Assembly (NCBI RefSeq): GCF_023715415.1
Contig: NZ_JAMBOB010000012.1
Span: forward strand, 1-64,000
DNA length: 64,000 bases
Origin: Neobacillus niacini
Lineage (GTDB): Bacteria; Bacillota; Bacilli; Bacillales; Cytobacillaceae
Direction of reading: 5' to 3'
Shown here: positions 43,186 to 51,935 of the stretch, piece after piece
How positions within the stretch are numbered: the stretch's first letter is position 1
Layout: every line of letters begins with the position of its first letter
Position numbers and translations under genes: made by a program
The notes under the pieces: model-generated
The model's input: the letters and a program-made list of their open reading frames with translations, nothing else
The model's database searches: none
What the model was told of the DNA's origin: nothing

Positions 43186-44439
43186 ATGGCAGACCATTCT
43201 AATCATCCTATAGTCATTCAGGCAAATGGATTATCAGATCAACTTATTGAATGGAGACGTAGATTTCATCAGTATCCCGAACTCAGTTTTCAAGAGTTCG
43301 GCACCTCTCATTTCGTTGCTGAAGTCCTAAAAAAGATTAAGGGTTTACGTGTTGTAACAGGAATAGGAGTAGAAACAAGTGTAGTCGGGACATTGACTTC
43401 GGGAGAAGGACCTGTGATTGCAATCCGGGCCGATATGGATGCACTGCCAATCAAGGAAGAAAATACATTCGACTATAAATCAAAAAATGAAGGGGTTATG
43501 CATGCCTGCGGACACGATGCCCATACGGCAATCTTACTTGGGGCAGCCCATCTTTTGGCTCAAAGGTTTGAAAGAGAAGAGCTGAAGGGAACAATCAAAT
43601 TTATTTTCCAACCAGCAGAAGAGAGTACAGATGAAAAGGGACTTTCAGGTTCGCCATACATGGTTCAAGCTGGTGCGTATGACGGTGTTGATGCTGCCAT
43701 TGCGCTTCATATGTGCCCATGGCTTCCTGTTGGAGCGGCACAAGTGAATGATGGATACAGTATGGCAAATGTTGATGTATTTACTGCAAAGATATTTGGA
43801 ACAGGCGGTCATGGTGCATACCCTGAACTTGGGACGGACCCGATTTGGATGCTTGGAATTGTAATGCAGGCCTTGCATGGGATTGTTGCCCGAAAATTAC
43901 CAGCTCTTGAAGCGGGGGTGATTAGTATTGGTCAGATTCATGCAGGAACCGCTAGCAATATTATTCCAAATGAAGTAGTCATAAACGGGACGATTCGCAG
44001 CTATACTCATGAAGCCCGTGATTTATTGAGTTCGGAGTTAATGAAGGCTTTGTCAATAGTGGAACCATTGGGAGGAAGCTATTCGCTTGATGTGGAAAAA
44101 GGTGAGCCTGCTTTAAACAATGACGCTCATATTAACAGCTTATTTTTAAAGTCGATTGAAGATTTATATCCGGATTTTGAGATTGTCAAGCGCCCATTTG
44201 GTATGGGCGGTGAAGATTTTGGATATGTGACTCAAAAGATACCAAGTGCTTTATTTTTCCTTGGAAGTGGAACACAGGATGGAATCCAAAGGGACTTGCA
44301 CACCACTATCTATGATCTAGATGAGAGTAGCTTGGTAAAAGGTGCTGCGATTCTTACTCAGACAGCATTGAGTTTTCTGAAAGAAGAATCCCATTCTCCA
44401 ATTAACATAAAAACGGAGGTTCAGATACATGTCACATAA
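43186..44439 (+). CDS. M20-family amidohydrolase, candidate N-acetyl-diaminobutyrate deacetylase
   Basis: A 417-residue M20D zinc amidohydrolase. Metal-site motifs: AIRADMDALPIKEE, HACGHDAHTAILLGAA, PAEESTDEKG, and MGGEDFGYV near the C-terminus. The dimerisation domain spans about 190-310 (GTGGHGAYPELGTDPIW, HAGTASNIIPNEV). Relatives deacetylate N-acetyl-amino acids or cleave hippurate. In proteobacteria this step of ectoine breakdown is done by EutE/DoeB, an aspartoacylase-type enzyme, which is absent here. So this protein is the natural replacement (inference). GGGGGAA precedes the ATG. The next gene starts 11 bases before this stop. Confidence 0.88.
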   Translation: MADHSNHPIVIQANGLSDQLIEWRRRFHQYPELSFQEFGTSHFVAEVLKKIKGLRVVTGIGVETSVVGTLTSGEGPVIAIRADMDALPIKEENTFDYKSKNEGVMHACGHDAHTAILLGAAHLLAQRFEREELKGTIKFIFQPAEESTDEKGLSGSPYMVQAGAYDGVDAAIALHMCPWLPVGAAQVNDGYSMANVDVFTAKIFGTGGHGAYPELGTDPIWMLGIVMQALHGIVARKLPALEAGVISIGQIHAGTASNIIPNEVVINGTIRSYTHEARDLLSSELMKALSIVEPLGGSYSLDVEKGEPALNNDAHINSLFLKSIEDLYPDFEIVKRPFGMGGEDFGYVTQKIPSALFFLGSGTQDGIQRDLHTTIYDLDESSLVKGAAILTQTALSFLKEESHSPINIKTEVQIHVT

Positions 44440-45484
44440 ATTAGCTTTTATCGGATTCGGTGTAGTAGGACAAGGGTTAGCAGAAATTTTGCTGGAGAAA
44501 AAAGAAGAATTAAAACGAAAAGAGGATTTTGAGGCCAAAGTTGTTGCTATTTCAGATTTTATCAAAGGTTCCATCTATAATCCAAACGGTCTTGATATAG
44601 AAGTAGTTTTAAAGACATTAAAAGAAACAGGGAATTTAGAAAATTATCCGCATAGTCCTGGCTTAATTAAAGGATGGGATAGTTTTAAAACAATTGTTGA
44701 CACAAACGCTGATACGATAATAGAAGTTTCCTATACGGACGTAAAAACAGGGCAGCCTGCGATTGACCATTGTAAGGCAGCATTTGAAAGCGGGAAAAAC
44801 GTGGTGATGACAAATAAAGGACCAGTGGCACTTGCCTATAAAGAGCTTTCAGAACTTGCTAAAAAGAAAGGTGTTTCATGGGGCTTTGAAGGTACCGTCA
44901 TGAGTGGTACTCCATCATTAAGAATGCCACTTGTTACATTAGCAGGAAATGAAATAAAGGAAATACGCGGAATATTGAATGGAACAACCAATTACATTTT
45001 AACGAAAATGGAACAGGAAGGCGTTTCCTATGAAGCTGCATTAAAGGAAGCACAGGAGTTTGGGTATGCTGAAGCAGATCCTACTAGTGATGTAGAGGGC
45101 TATGATGCAAGATATAAGATTGTTATTCTTGCAAATTATATTATGGGTATTCCCTTAAAGGTAGAAGACGTTTCCTGCAAAGGGATTACCGATATTTCGT
45201 TAAAAGACATTGAAATCGCTAAGGCTGAAGGAAAACGGTGGAAGTTACTGGCAAAGGTTAAAAAGGAAAACGGGAATGTGGTTGCCTCAATTGCACCTGA
45301 AAAAGTTGACATTACAGATTCTTTGGCGTCTATAGGCGGTGCTTTCAATGCGATTACCTATGAATGTGATTTACTAGGTCCAGTCACATTAAGCGGGGCA
45401 GGAGCAGGTAAAACAGAAACAGGATTTTCTCTTTTAATAGACTTGATAAATATCAACCGTGAACGTAAACCGGTGATGGTTTAA
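44429..45484 (+). CDS. Homoserine dehydrogenase-like protein
   Basis: A 351-residue NAD(P)-dependent oxidoreductase. It has the N-terminal Rossmann motif LAFIGFGVVGQGLAEILLEK, the homoserine dehydrogenase segments VVMTNKGPVALAY, NGTTNYILTKMEQEG and GYAEADPTSDVEGYDARYK with the likely catalytic Asp and Lys, and no ACT domain. It interconverts aspartate semialdehyde and homoserine in known members. Its place between a deacetylase and an aldehyde dehydrogenase suggests it handles a C4 semialdehyde from diaminobutyrate, or a hydroxylated variant. The 11-base overlap with the upstream gene, with ACGGAGG before its ATG, shows coupling. A second, biosynthetic hom gene is expected elsewhere. Confidence 0.87.
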   Translation: MSHKLAFIGFGVVGQGLAEILLEKKEELKRKEDFEAKVVAISDFIKGSIYNPNGLDIEVVLKTLKETGNLENYPHSPGLIKGWDSFKTIVDTNADTIIEVSYTDVKTGQPAIDHCKAAFESGKNVVMTNKGPVALAYKELSELAKKKGVSWGFEGTVMSGTPSLRMPLVTLAGNEIKEIRGILNGTTNYILTKMEQEGVSYEAALKEAQEFGYAEADPTSDVEGYDARYKIVILANYIMGIPLKVEDVSCKGITDISLKDIEIAKAEGKRWKLLAKVKKENGNVVASIAPEKVDITDSLASIGGAFNAITYECDLLGPVTLSGAGAGKTETGFSLLIDLININRERKPVMV

Positions 45485-45509
45485 GTAAAAAGGGAAGGGT
45501 GGGAATTTG

Positions 45510-46946
45510 ATGACGGTTCAAATTAGAGGTCAGAAGATGTTGATCGGTGGAACATGGGTAGGACGTAATGAGATCATTGAAGTTCGAGACCCTCAAGATA
45601 ATAGTTTAATTGATACTGTACCTGCTGCAAGTAAAGAAGACATGATTCAATGTATTGAGGACGCAAAAGTAGGTGCGAAGATTGCTGCCGCCATGCCTGT
45701 GCACGAAAGAATCAGAGTAATCAATGCCGCTGCTGATTATATTGAAGAACATAAAGAAAGATTCGCTTTTATCATAAGTAAAGAAGGCAGCAAAACCATT
45801 CGGGAAGCGCTAAAAGAGGCAGCGAGATGTATTCAAACGTTACGCATTAGTGCCGAAGAAGCAAGAAGAATCAATGGTGAAACACTGTCCTTTGACCAAA
45901 TGCCTGGAAGTGAGAATCGGGTTGGTTATTATTACCGTTTCCCTATTGGCATTATTGCGGCCATTACCCCATTTAATGATCCGTTAAACCTTGTCGCCCA
46001 CAAAGTAGGACCAGCCATTGCGGCTGGAAATGCGATAATTGTGAAACCTGCAAGTGTAACACCGCTAAGTGCGCTTTTGCTCGCAGAAGCTTTCTCACAT
46101 GCGGGACTCCCACCTAAAGTGTTATCTGTTATAACAGGACACGGTCGTGAAATTGGAGACACTCTTGTCACACATCCAGCTATTCGAATGATTAGTTTTA
46201 CAGGAGGCTTGGAAGCGGGAGAAGATATTGTTCGTAAAGCTGGTTTAAAAAAGATAAGTATGGAACTTGGATCGAATTCTCCAGTTATTGTGCTGGAAGA
46301 TGCAGATATGGAGGAAGCAGTTGACTCATCTGTATCAGGTGCATTTTGGGCAGCAGGTCAAAATTGCCTGGGTGTACAGCGAATTTATGTTCAAGAGAGC
46401 ATTATGACAGCATTCCAAAAAGCGTTTATTTCCCGTACAGAGCTGTATAGGGTAGGGGATAAACAATCTAACATAACGGATATGGGACCACTGATTAGTG
46501 AAAAAGAAGCAATCCGAGTAGAAAAAATGGTGGAGGAAGCAATTGGAAAAGGTGCTCAATTACTCACTGGCGGAGAGCGAAACGGAGCATTTTACTCCCC
46601 GACTGTCCTAACAAATGTTCCAGAAAATTGCAAAATTGCAAAGGAAGAAATTTTTGGTCCAGTAGTTCTTCTTTATCCGGTAGCGGATTTGGATGAGGCA
46701 ATCCAAAAATCAAATAGTGTGGATTATGGTCTGCAGGCCGGTATTTTCACGAAAGACATTGAAAAAGCTCATAGGGCGATTGCCCAATTGGACGTTGGTG
46801 GGATCATAATCAATGACAGCAGTGACTATCGGATTGATGCGATGCCATTTGGCGGGGTTAAAAAATCCGGATTAGGCAGAGAGGGGATTAAGTTCGCCAT
46901 TCAAGAAATGTCCGAACCAAAAGTGGTGTGCTTTAAATTAAATTAG
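45510..46946 (+). CDS. NAD(P)-dependent aldehyde dehydrogenase, candidate aspartate-semialdehyde dehydrogenase (DoeC-like)
   Basis: A 478-residue ALDH-superfamily enzyme. The catalytic Cys is in GAFWAAGQNCLGVQR, the general base Glu in KISMELGSNSPVIVLED, and the NAD site in FTGGLEAGEDIV and the Asn of ITPFNDPLN. The end motif PFGGVKKSGLGREG is present. In the classic ectoine pathway, DoeC oxidises aspartate semialdehyde to aspartate; this fits the homoserine-dehydrogenase-like neighbour at 44429. Lactaldehyde or glyceraldehyde-3-phosphate relatives look similar, so the substrate is inferred. The ATG at 45510 follows AAGGGTGGG; a TTG lies three bases earlier. Confidence 0.87.
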   Translation: MTVQIRGQKMLIGGTWVGRNEIIEVRDPQDNSLIDTVPAASKEDMIQCIEDAKVGAKIAAAMPVHERIRVINAAADYIEEHKERFAFIISKEGSKTIREALKEAARCIQTLRISAEEARRINGETLSFDQMPGSENRVGYYYRFPIGIIAAITPFNDPLNLVAHKVGPAIAAGNAIIVKPASVTPLSALLLAEAFSHAGLPPKVLSVITGHGREIGDTLVTHPAIRMISFTGGLEAGEDIVRKAGLKKISMELGSNSPVIVLEDADMEEAVDSSVSGAFWAAGQNCLGVQRIYVQESIMTAFQKAFISRTELYRVGDKQSNITDMGPLISEKEAIRVEKMVEEAIGKGAQLLTGGERNGAFYSPTVLTNVPENCKIAKEEIFGPVVLLYPVADLDEAIQKSNSVDYGLQAGIFTKDIEKAHRAIAQLDVGGIIINDSSDYRIDAMPFGGVKKSGLGREGIKFAIQEMSEPKVVCFKLN

Positions 46947-46982
46947 ACTATTGGGTTAACAGTCGTAGGAGGGAACTTCGCA

Positions 46983-48158
46983 ATGCCATTTGCAACGTAT
47001 GAGTATAAAGAGAGAATTCGCAAAACAAAAGAACGTATGCAGCAAAAAGGAATTGATGTTCTGCTAATCACTGATCCGGCTAATATAAATTATCTATCTG
47101 GTTACGATGGCTGGTCGTTTTACGTGCATCAGATGTTAGTCGTCATTATTGACGAAGATCAGCCGATGTGGATTGGAAGAGAAATGGATGCCAACGCTGC
47201 AAAGGTAACCACATGGCTTTATCGAGATAACATTATTCCTTATCCAGATGATTATATTCATTCCGAAATCAAGCACCCGATGGATTTCGTGGCCGGGATT
47301 TTAGAGGAAATTGGTCAGGATAACCGTTCGATAGGTGTGGAAATGGAAAACTATTATTTCACAGCAAAGAGCTATTTGCAGCTAAAAAAAGGATTGCCGA
47401 ATGCGACTTTTCACGATGCAACCTTATTAGTGAACTGGGTACGGCTAATCAAATCAAATGCTGAAATCGAGTATATGAAACGCGCAGCGGTCATCGCCGA
47501 AAAATCGATGAAAGCTGGGATTGAATTAATTCAAGAAGGCGTCAGAGAATGTGATGTTGCGGCCAAAATTTTTCATACGCAAATCACCGGAACAGAGGAA
47601 TTTGGCGGGGATTATCCGGCAATTGTACCGCTCTTGCCATCAGGTGAAAAAACCTCAACCCCGCATTTAACCTGGACCGATGATCGTTATAAGGACGGAG
47701 ATGCCGTGATCATCGAATTAGCGGGCTGCTATAAAAGATATCATTCACCTTTAGCACGAACCGTTCAAATTGGGAAGCCAAATGAAAATTTGAAAACTCT
47801 TTCAGAGGTGGCGGTAGAGGGCATTAACGCTTGTTTAGAAATGGTAAGACCTGGAATTGTTTGTGAGGAAATTGAAGAAACATGGAGAAAAACTATAGAA
47901 AAAAGTGGATTTGTAAAAGAATCACGACTTGGCTACTCCATGGGGTTGAACTATCCGCCTGATTGGGGTGAGCACACGGTAAGCATTAGAAAAGGAGACA
48001 AAACCATACTGCAGCCGAATATGACCTTCCATCTGATTCCAGGATTGTGGCTCGACAATTATGGCTTTGAAGTCAGTGAGTCCATCCGAATCACAGAAAA
48101 CGGTTGTGAAACATTCGCAAAAATGCCAAGAAACCTAGCGTTGAAGGAATTTGTTTAA
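46983..48158 (+). CDS. Ectoine hydrolase-like protein EutD/DoeA (second copy)
   Basis: A 391-residue paralogue of the hydrolase at 39721, about four-fifths identical by eye. It keeps EEFGGDYPAIVPLLPSGE, HLTWTDDRYKDGDAV, CYKRYHSPLARTVQ and GYSMGLNYPPDWGEHTVS. It differs in a motif that is conserved in ectoine hydrolases: WIGREMDANAAKVTTW here against WIGRGQDANGAKATTW in the first copy. The C-terminal tail is shorter. A different but related substrate, for example hydroxyectoine or another cyclic amidine, is a reasonable guess. GGAGGG lies eight bases before the ATG. The transporter gene follows 48 bases downstream. Confidence 0.88.
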   Translation: MPFATYEYKERIRKTKERMQQKGIDVLLITDPANINYLSGYDGWSFYVHQMLVVIIDEDQPMWIGREMDANAAKVTTWLYRDNIIPYPDDYIHSEIKHPMDFVAGILEEIGQDNRSIGVEMENYYFTAKSYLQLKKGLPNATFHDATLLVNWVRLIKSNAEIEYMKRAAVIAEKSMKAGIELIQEGVRECDVAAKIFHTQITGTEEFGGDYPAIVPLLPSGEKTSTPHLTWTDDRYKDGDAVIIELAGCYKRYHSPLARTVQIGKPNENLKTLSEVAVEGINACLEMVRPGIVCEEIEETWRKTIEKSGFVKESRLGYSMGLNYPPDWGEHTVSIRKGDKTILQPNMTFHLIPGLWLDNYGFEVSESIRITENGCETFAKMPRNLALKEFV

Positions 48159-48206
48159 CGTTGTTTAAAATTTAAACGTTTTAAAATAAAAGGGGATGAT
48201 GCATGA

Positions 48207-49493
48207 ATGAAGAAAGCTACAACTGCTACTGCAATAGGAAATCTAGTCGAATGGTATGAATACGGTATCTATAGTTATACTGCTGCAATTATCGGAGCAC
48301 AGTTTTTTCCAGAAGAGAGTAGTTCTGTAGCTTTATTATATGGTTTTGCGATATTTGCGATTTCATTCTTCTTTAGGCCGCTTGGAGGTATCATTTTTGG
48401 TTCCATTGGGGACCGGCTGGGACGAAAGAAGATATTAGTTGTAACGATTATGATGATGTCATTGGCTACAACAATCATCGGGGTGATACCAAATTATGAG
48501 TCGATAGGATTTATTGCTCCACTATTATTAATTATCATGCGGATGATTCAGGGCTTAGCAGCTGGAGGAGAATATACAGGTGCATCTGTATTTATGAATG
48601 AGTCAGCACCTAATTCCCGCCGAGGTTTATTTACTAGTTTACTTGAATCAGGTTCATTGCTAGGTTACATTCTTGGTTCTGTGTTTGTAGCGATATTAAC
48701 TACCACACTAAGTTCCGACCAAATGGCAGCATGGGGATGGAGGATTCCATTTATTTGTTCATTGCCTTTAGCGTTAGTGGGAATGTACGTAAGAACGAAA
48801 ATCGATGATACTCCAACTTTTATTAAGATGAAGAATGAAAATAATTTGTCAAAGCATCCGCTAAAGGAGATGCTCTCGACTGCAAGGAAACCACTGGCAA
48901 TTTCATTTTTAGTTGTTGCATTTGCCAATGGTGCCTATTATACATTACTGACTTATCTTCCATCCTATTTTGAAACGCAAGTGGGTTTGTCGACAATGGA
49001 ATCTCTCATTGTCACAACAAGTGGAATGATTTTAATGATGATTCTATTCCCAATCTTTGGGATGCTAGCCGATCGCTATGGCAGAATAAAGTTCCTGCTT
49101 TTGTCGGCTTTACTGGCAATCTTTTCAGCGATTCCAATCATGGCCTTTGTCTCTAGTGGTTCGTCAGCAGGGCCGCTCGTCGGTTTCTTTGCCTTAGGAG
49201 TGATTGTAGCGATTTTTATTGGCGTATTTCCATCAACACTTCCTATGTTGTTTCCGAATCGAGTAAGAAACAGTGCCTATGGTATTTCCTATAATGTATC
49301 CACGGCGATTTTTGGAGGTGGGGCACCATTTATTATCACATCCTTGCAGACTGCTTCAGGAAATAAACTCATGCCGGCGTTCTATTTAATTGCAACCGCC
49401 TTACTGGCAATCGTGGCAATGATCTTTTTGCCAAAATCCATGAAAGCAGCAAATGCAAACCGGAACATTACAGATATAAAAGACGCAATGTAG
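48207..49493 (+). CDS. ProP/MHS-type MFS transporter, probable ectoine uptake
   Basis: A 428-residue symporter with 12 helices of the metabolite:H+ symporter group. The first-helix motif GNLVEWYEYGIYSYTA, the loop GSIGDRLGRKK, MIQGLAAGGEYTGASVF and ESAPNSRRGLFTS are typical of ProP, which takes up proline, betaine and ectoine. It is the last gene of the cluster and the only transporter in it; no Ehu-type ABC or TRAP (TeaABC/UehABC) genes are present. So it most likely imports ectoine or hydroxyectoine as food. AGGGGATGATG lies upstream; the ATG at 48207 is four bases after an out-of-frame ATG. Confidence 0.88.
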   Translation: MKKATTATAIGNLVEWYEYGIYSYTAAIIGAQFFPEESSSVALLYGFAIFAISFFFRPLGGIIFGSIGDRLGRKKILVVTIMMMSLATTIIGVIPNYESIGFIAPLLLIIMRMIQGLAAGGEYTGASVFMNESAPNSRRGLFTSLLESGSLLGYILGSVFVAILTTTLSSDQMAAWGWRIPFICSLPLALVGMYVRTKIDDTPTFIKMKNENNLSKHPLKEMLSTARKPLAISFLVVAFANGAYYTLLTYLPSYFETQVGLSTMESLIVTTSGMILMMILFPIFGMLADRYGRIKFLLLSALLAIFSAIPIMAFVSSGSSAGPLVGFFALGVIVAIFIGVFPSTLPMLFPNRVRNSAYGISYNVSTAIFGGGAPFIITSLQTASGNKLMPAFYLIATALLAIVAMIFLPKSMKAANANRNITDIKDAM

Positions 49494-49500
49494 AAAAATA

Positions 49501-49532
49501 AAGTCCTTTACTTTAATAAAGTGAAGGACTTT
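49501..49532 (+). terminator. Hairpin after the transporter gene
   Basis: AAGTCCTT-ACTTT pairs with AAAGTGAAGGACTT over about 13 bp. The T tract is short, so it is a weak terminator at the end of the ectoine cluster. Confidence 0.6.
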
Positions 49533-49542
49533 GAATAGCTGA

Positions 49543-49776
49543 TTTGATGGAATTGTCTATGGTACTTCTATATCATTGGGATTTGCAACAGCCGAAAATA
49601 TATTGTATTTAATGAATAATGGAATGGAATATGCATTAACACGCGCTTTACTGCCTGTGTCAAGCCATGCCTTGTTTGGCGTTATTATGGGGTATTATAT
49701 GAGCAAAGCGAAGTTTACAAAAGAATCGAAATGGTCTTTGTTCTGGTATCTTTATTGCTCCCAGCCTTCTTACATG
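49543..49776 (+). pseudogene. Partial copy of prsW
   Basis: Corresponds to 30663-30897 of the intact prsW gene, in the same direction: [16 protein letters not shown] through [18 protein letters not shown]. The first half differs at many positions, while the last 90 bases are nearly identical to the intact gene. One base is lost near 49743, which shifts the frame, and both ends of the gene are missing. It has no start or ribosome binding site. Confidence 0.9.
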
Positions 49777-49782
49777 ATTATT

Positions 49783-49833
49783 GATGTTCATACAAAAAAG
49801 AGTTTCTCTTTTAAAGTTTTTTGTATGAACATC
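49783..49833. repeat. 17-bp perfect inverted repeat
   Basis: GATGTTCATACAAAAAA at 49783-49799 is repeated inverted at 49817-49833 with a 17-base centre. It lies between the prsW remnant and the convergent membrane gene. The T run is inside the stem, so it is not a normal terminator; it could be a remnant of a mobile element end. Confidence 0.7.
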
Positions 49834-49846
49834 TGTGATTGCATTA

Positions 49847-50968
49847 TCAGAAGTAGTATGGATAATTAAGTTCGGTTTCCTTACTGATTTCTTTAGATGA
49901 TTTTTTATAGGTTTCAATTGCGCCATGTATACTAAGCATGAGTTCAATCAGTAATAATATGATAACTACCCAAACACCTATCTTTAGGATTGATTCAATT
50001 ACAAAGGAATCAATAAATATTTGGGTATGGAAAAGGGCTGTAAAAGTGTAAAACATGGCAAAAGTGAACACTCTACTCCATTGAGTTACATCATAAATGA
50101 AGATTGCCTCTTTGTACCCATAGTGTTTAATCCGTCTAAAAAGCCTACTGAGTTCCATAGCCTCAACCGCAATGAAAATAATAAAGGCAGCTCTCCATAT
50201 CCATCGTATGATATCAATGCTAATGATGCCCGTGACTAGACAGGCAATCCCAGAAATAGACAAAGCCCCATGTAAAATACAGTTCGTATTGTTCCAATCC
50301 TTTTGGATCGACCAAGAATAATTGAAGTATCTAGAGAAAATAAAGAAAACGCAAACCAGATAAAAACAAAATCCGATGATGAGCAAAGATAGGTTAATGA
50401 TATCCGGGAATTCATTGAAAACTGTGTTAAGTAAAAGGACAATTGACTGTGTGCTTACAGTAGTCAGCAGAAGAATGCCGTGGACATTTTGATAGGATTT
50501 TGTCCGAGAAATTTCTATAAATGCTTTTACGCTTATCCCAATATAAATAAACCAAAGAACAATATTTATGAAAGCAATAATGACCGAAATAAATCCCCAG
50601 TGGGAAAATTGTTTATAAAATAGAATGCCGCTTATTGACGTGCCAGCAACCCATGTACCAATACCAAAGCGGTTGATCACATTGGAATAATGAATGACTT
50701 TAAATTTTCCATTCAAAGTGGCTATGAAAAAAGATGATATAAAGGCAAACCATAGGGATAGGCTTATAATACATAGAATTTTTCCGAAAAGGTGTTGGAA
50801 GAATTGGATGCCAAAGTAGTTTAATAGAACTCCTTGCGTAACAATCCCAATGGCCATAACGATCGCCATGGTAGAAGTTCGAATGTATATTTTTTTATAA
50901 GTGAAAAAGATAGTAATACAAACAATGAGGAAGACCAAAATGAATAAATAAACCAATTTTATCACCAT
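49847..50968 (-). CDS. Multi-pass membrane protein, unknown function
   Basis: A 373-residue protein with about ten hydrophobic helices from the first residues on ([20 protein letters not shown], then [19 protein letters not shown] and more). Loops are short and slightly basic, with [16 protein letters not shown] near residue 290. The arrangement recalls tellurite-resistance/dicarboxylate (TDT) permeases, but I see no motif that would fix the family. No clear ribosome binding site lies before the ATG at 50968. Transcribed toward the ectoine cluster and not part of it. Confidence 0.75.
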   Translation of the reverse strand: MVIKLVYLFILVFLIVCITIFFTYKKIYIRTSTMAIVMAIGIVTQGVLLNYFGIQFFQHLFGKILCIISLSLWFAFISSFFIATLNGKFKVIHYSNVINRFGIGTWVAGTSISGILFYKQFSHWGFISVIIAFINIVLWFIYIGISVKAFIEISRTKSYQNVHGILLLTTVSTQSIVLLLNTVFNEFPDIINLSLLIIGFCFYLVCVFFIFSRYFNYSWSIQKDWNNTNCILHGALSISGIACLVTGIISIDIIRWIWRAAFIIFIAVEAMELSRLFRRIKHYGYKEAIFIYDVTQWSRVFTFAMFYTFTALFHTQIFIDSFVIESILKIGVWVVIILLLIELMLSIHGAIETYKKSSKEISKETELNYPYYF

Positions 50969-51110
50969 TATGTAATAGATATTTATTAGTATATCATCAA
51001 TTAATTTTGTGGTCTGTACAAATGTTCCGACTTATGGTTTCCACTATAAACAATAAACAGCATTAATGGTATAATCCGTAAATACAAAAAAATAAACTTG
51101 AGGTAAAAAC

Positions 51111-51737
51111 ATGATGATGTTTAAAAATATCTATTGTATTGGAAGAAATTATGCTTCACATGCAAAGGAATTGAATAATGAGGTACCAACCTCTCCATTC
51201 TTATTTTCAAAGCCAACACATGCAGTCGTTGAAGCAAATGGTCAAGAGGTAATCTTACCAGGGGATAGAGGGCCTGTGCACTATGAGACGGAGCTTGTCC
51301 TTCATATTGGTCAAGAGTATAAAAAGGGGATTACTGTCGAGGAAATTGTTGATAAAATGGCACTAGGGATTGATTTCACTTTAAGAGATGTACAAAGCCA
51401 TTTAAAAGAGCAGCGTTATCCATGGTTATTAGCAAAAGGTTTTCCTAATTCAGCTCTACTTACGAAATTTATTGATTTTCCCGGAGAGGCTGCATGTAAA
51501 AAAACAAATTTCTCCTTGCTGAAAAATGGGCAGCAGGTTCAAATCGGCAATATCACAAATTTACTTTTTGACCTACAAACAATCGTTGACTTCTCAGCTA
51601 AGCATTTTGGATTGGGGAAAGGGGACATATTATTTACAGGAACTCCAGAAGGCGTTGGTCCTGTTTTAGATGGTGACACCCTTTCATTAATATGGGGCGA
51701 AGAAATACTCGGGCAAAGTATTGTTAGACTAGTGTGA
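51111..51737 (+). CDS. Fumarylacetoacetate hydrolase (FAH)-family protein
   Basis: A 208-residue FAH-fold enzyme. Typical segments: IYCIGRNYASHAKEL, FSKPTHAVVEANG, the metal-binding Glu pair in VHYETELVLHIG, GIDFTLRDVQS and LFTGTPEGVGPV. Members with this short form hydrolyse acylpyruvates or decarboxylate oxaloacetate. GAGG lies before three consecutive ATG codons; the first is used. A -10 TATAAT is at 51070. Single gene, ended by a strong terminator. Confidence 0.9.
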   Translation: MMMFKNIYCIGRNYASHAKELNNEVPTSPFLFSKPTHAVVEANGQEVILPGDRGPVHYETELVLHIGQEYKKGITVEEIVDKMALGIDFTLRDVQSHLKEQRYPWLLAKGFPNSALLTKFIDFPGEAACKKTNFSLLKNGQQVQIGNITNLLFDLQTIVDFSAKHFGLGKGDILFTGTPEGVGPVLDGDTLSLIWGEEILGQSIVRLV

Positions 51738-51799
51738 TCACTAGTTCATCGAGTCAATTTCTACGTTATATTTTATCTAGAAAATGTAAAAGCTATAAA

Positions 51800-51850
51800 A
51801 AAGGCTGTTTCTAAAATCGTCAGTAATGGCGACTTTTGAACAGCCTTATT
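51800..51850. terminator. Strong terminator, probably bidirectional
   Basis: AAGGCTGTTT-AAAATCGTC pairs with GGCGACTTTT-AACAGCCTT over about 20 bp between convergent genes. Confidence 0.85.
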
Positions 51851-51935
51851 CTATTATTGTTTATGGTTTTTGATTGATTTTTGTGAGAGTAGTGTTACCT
51901 GTAATGTATGTATTTCATTAAGAGAGTTGCTTTTG

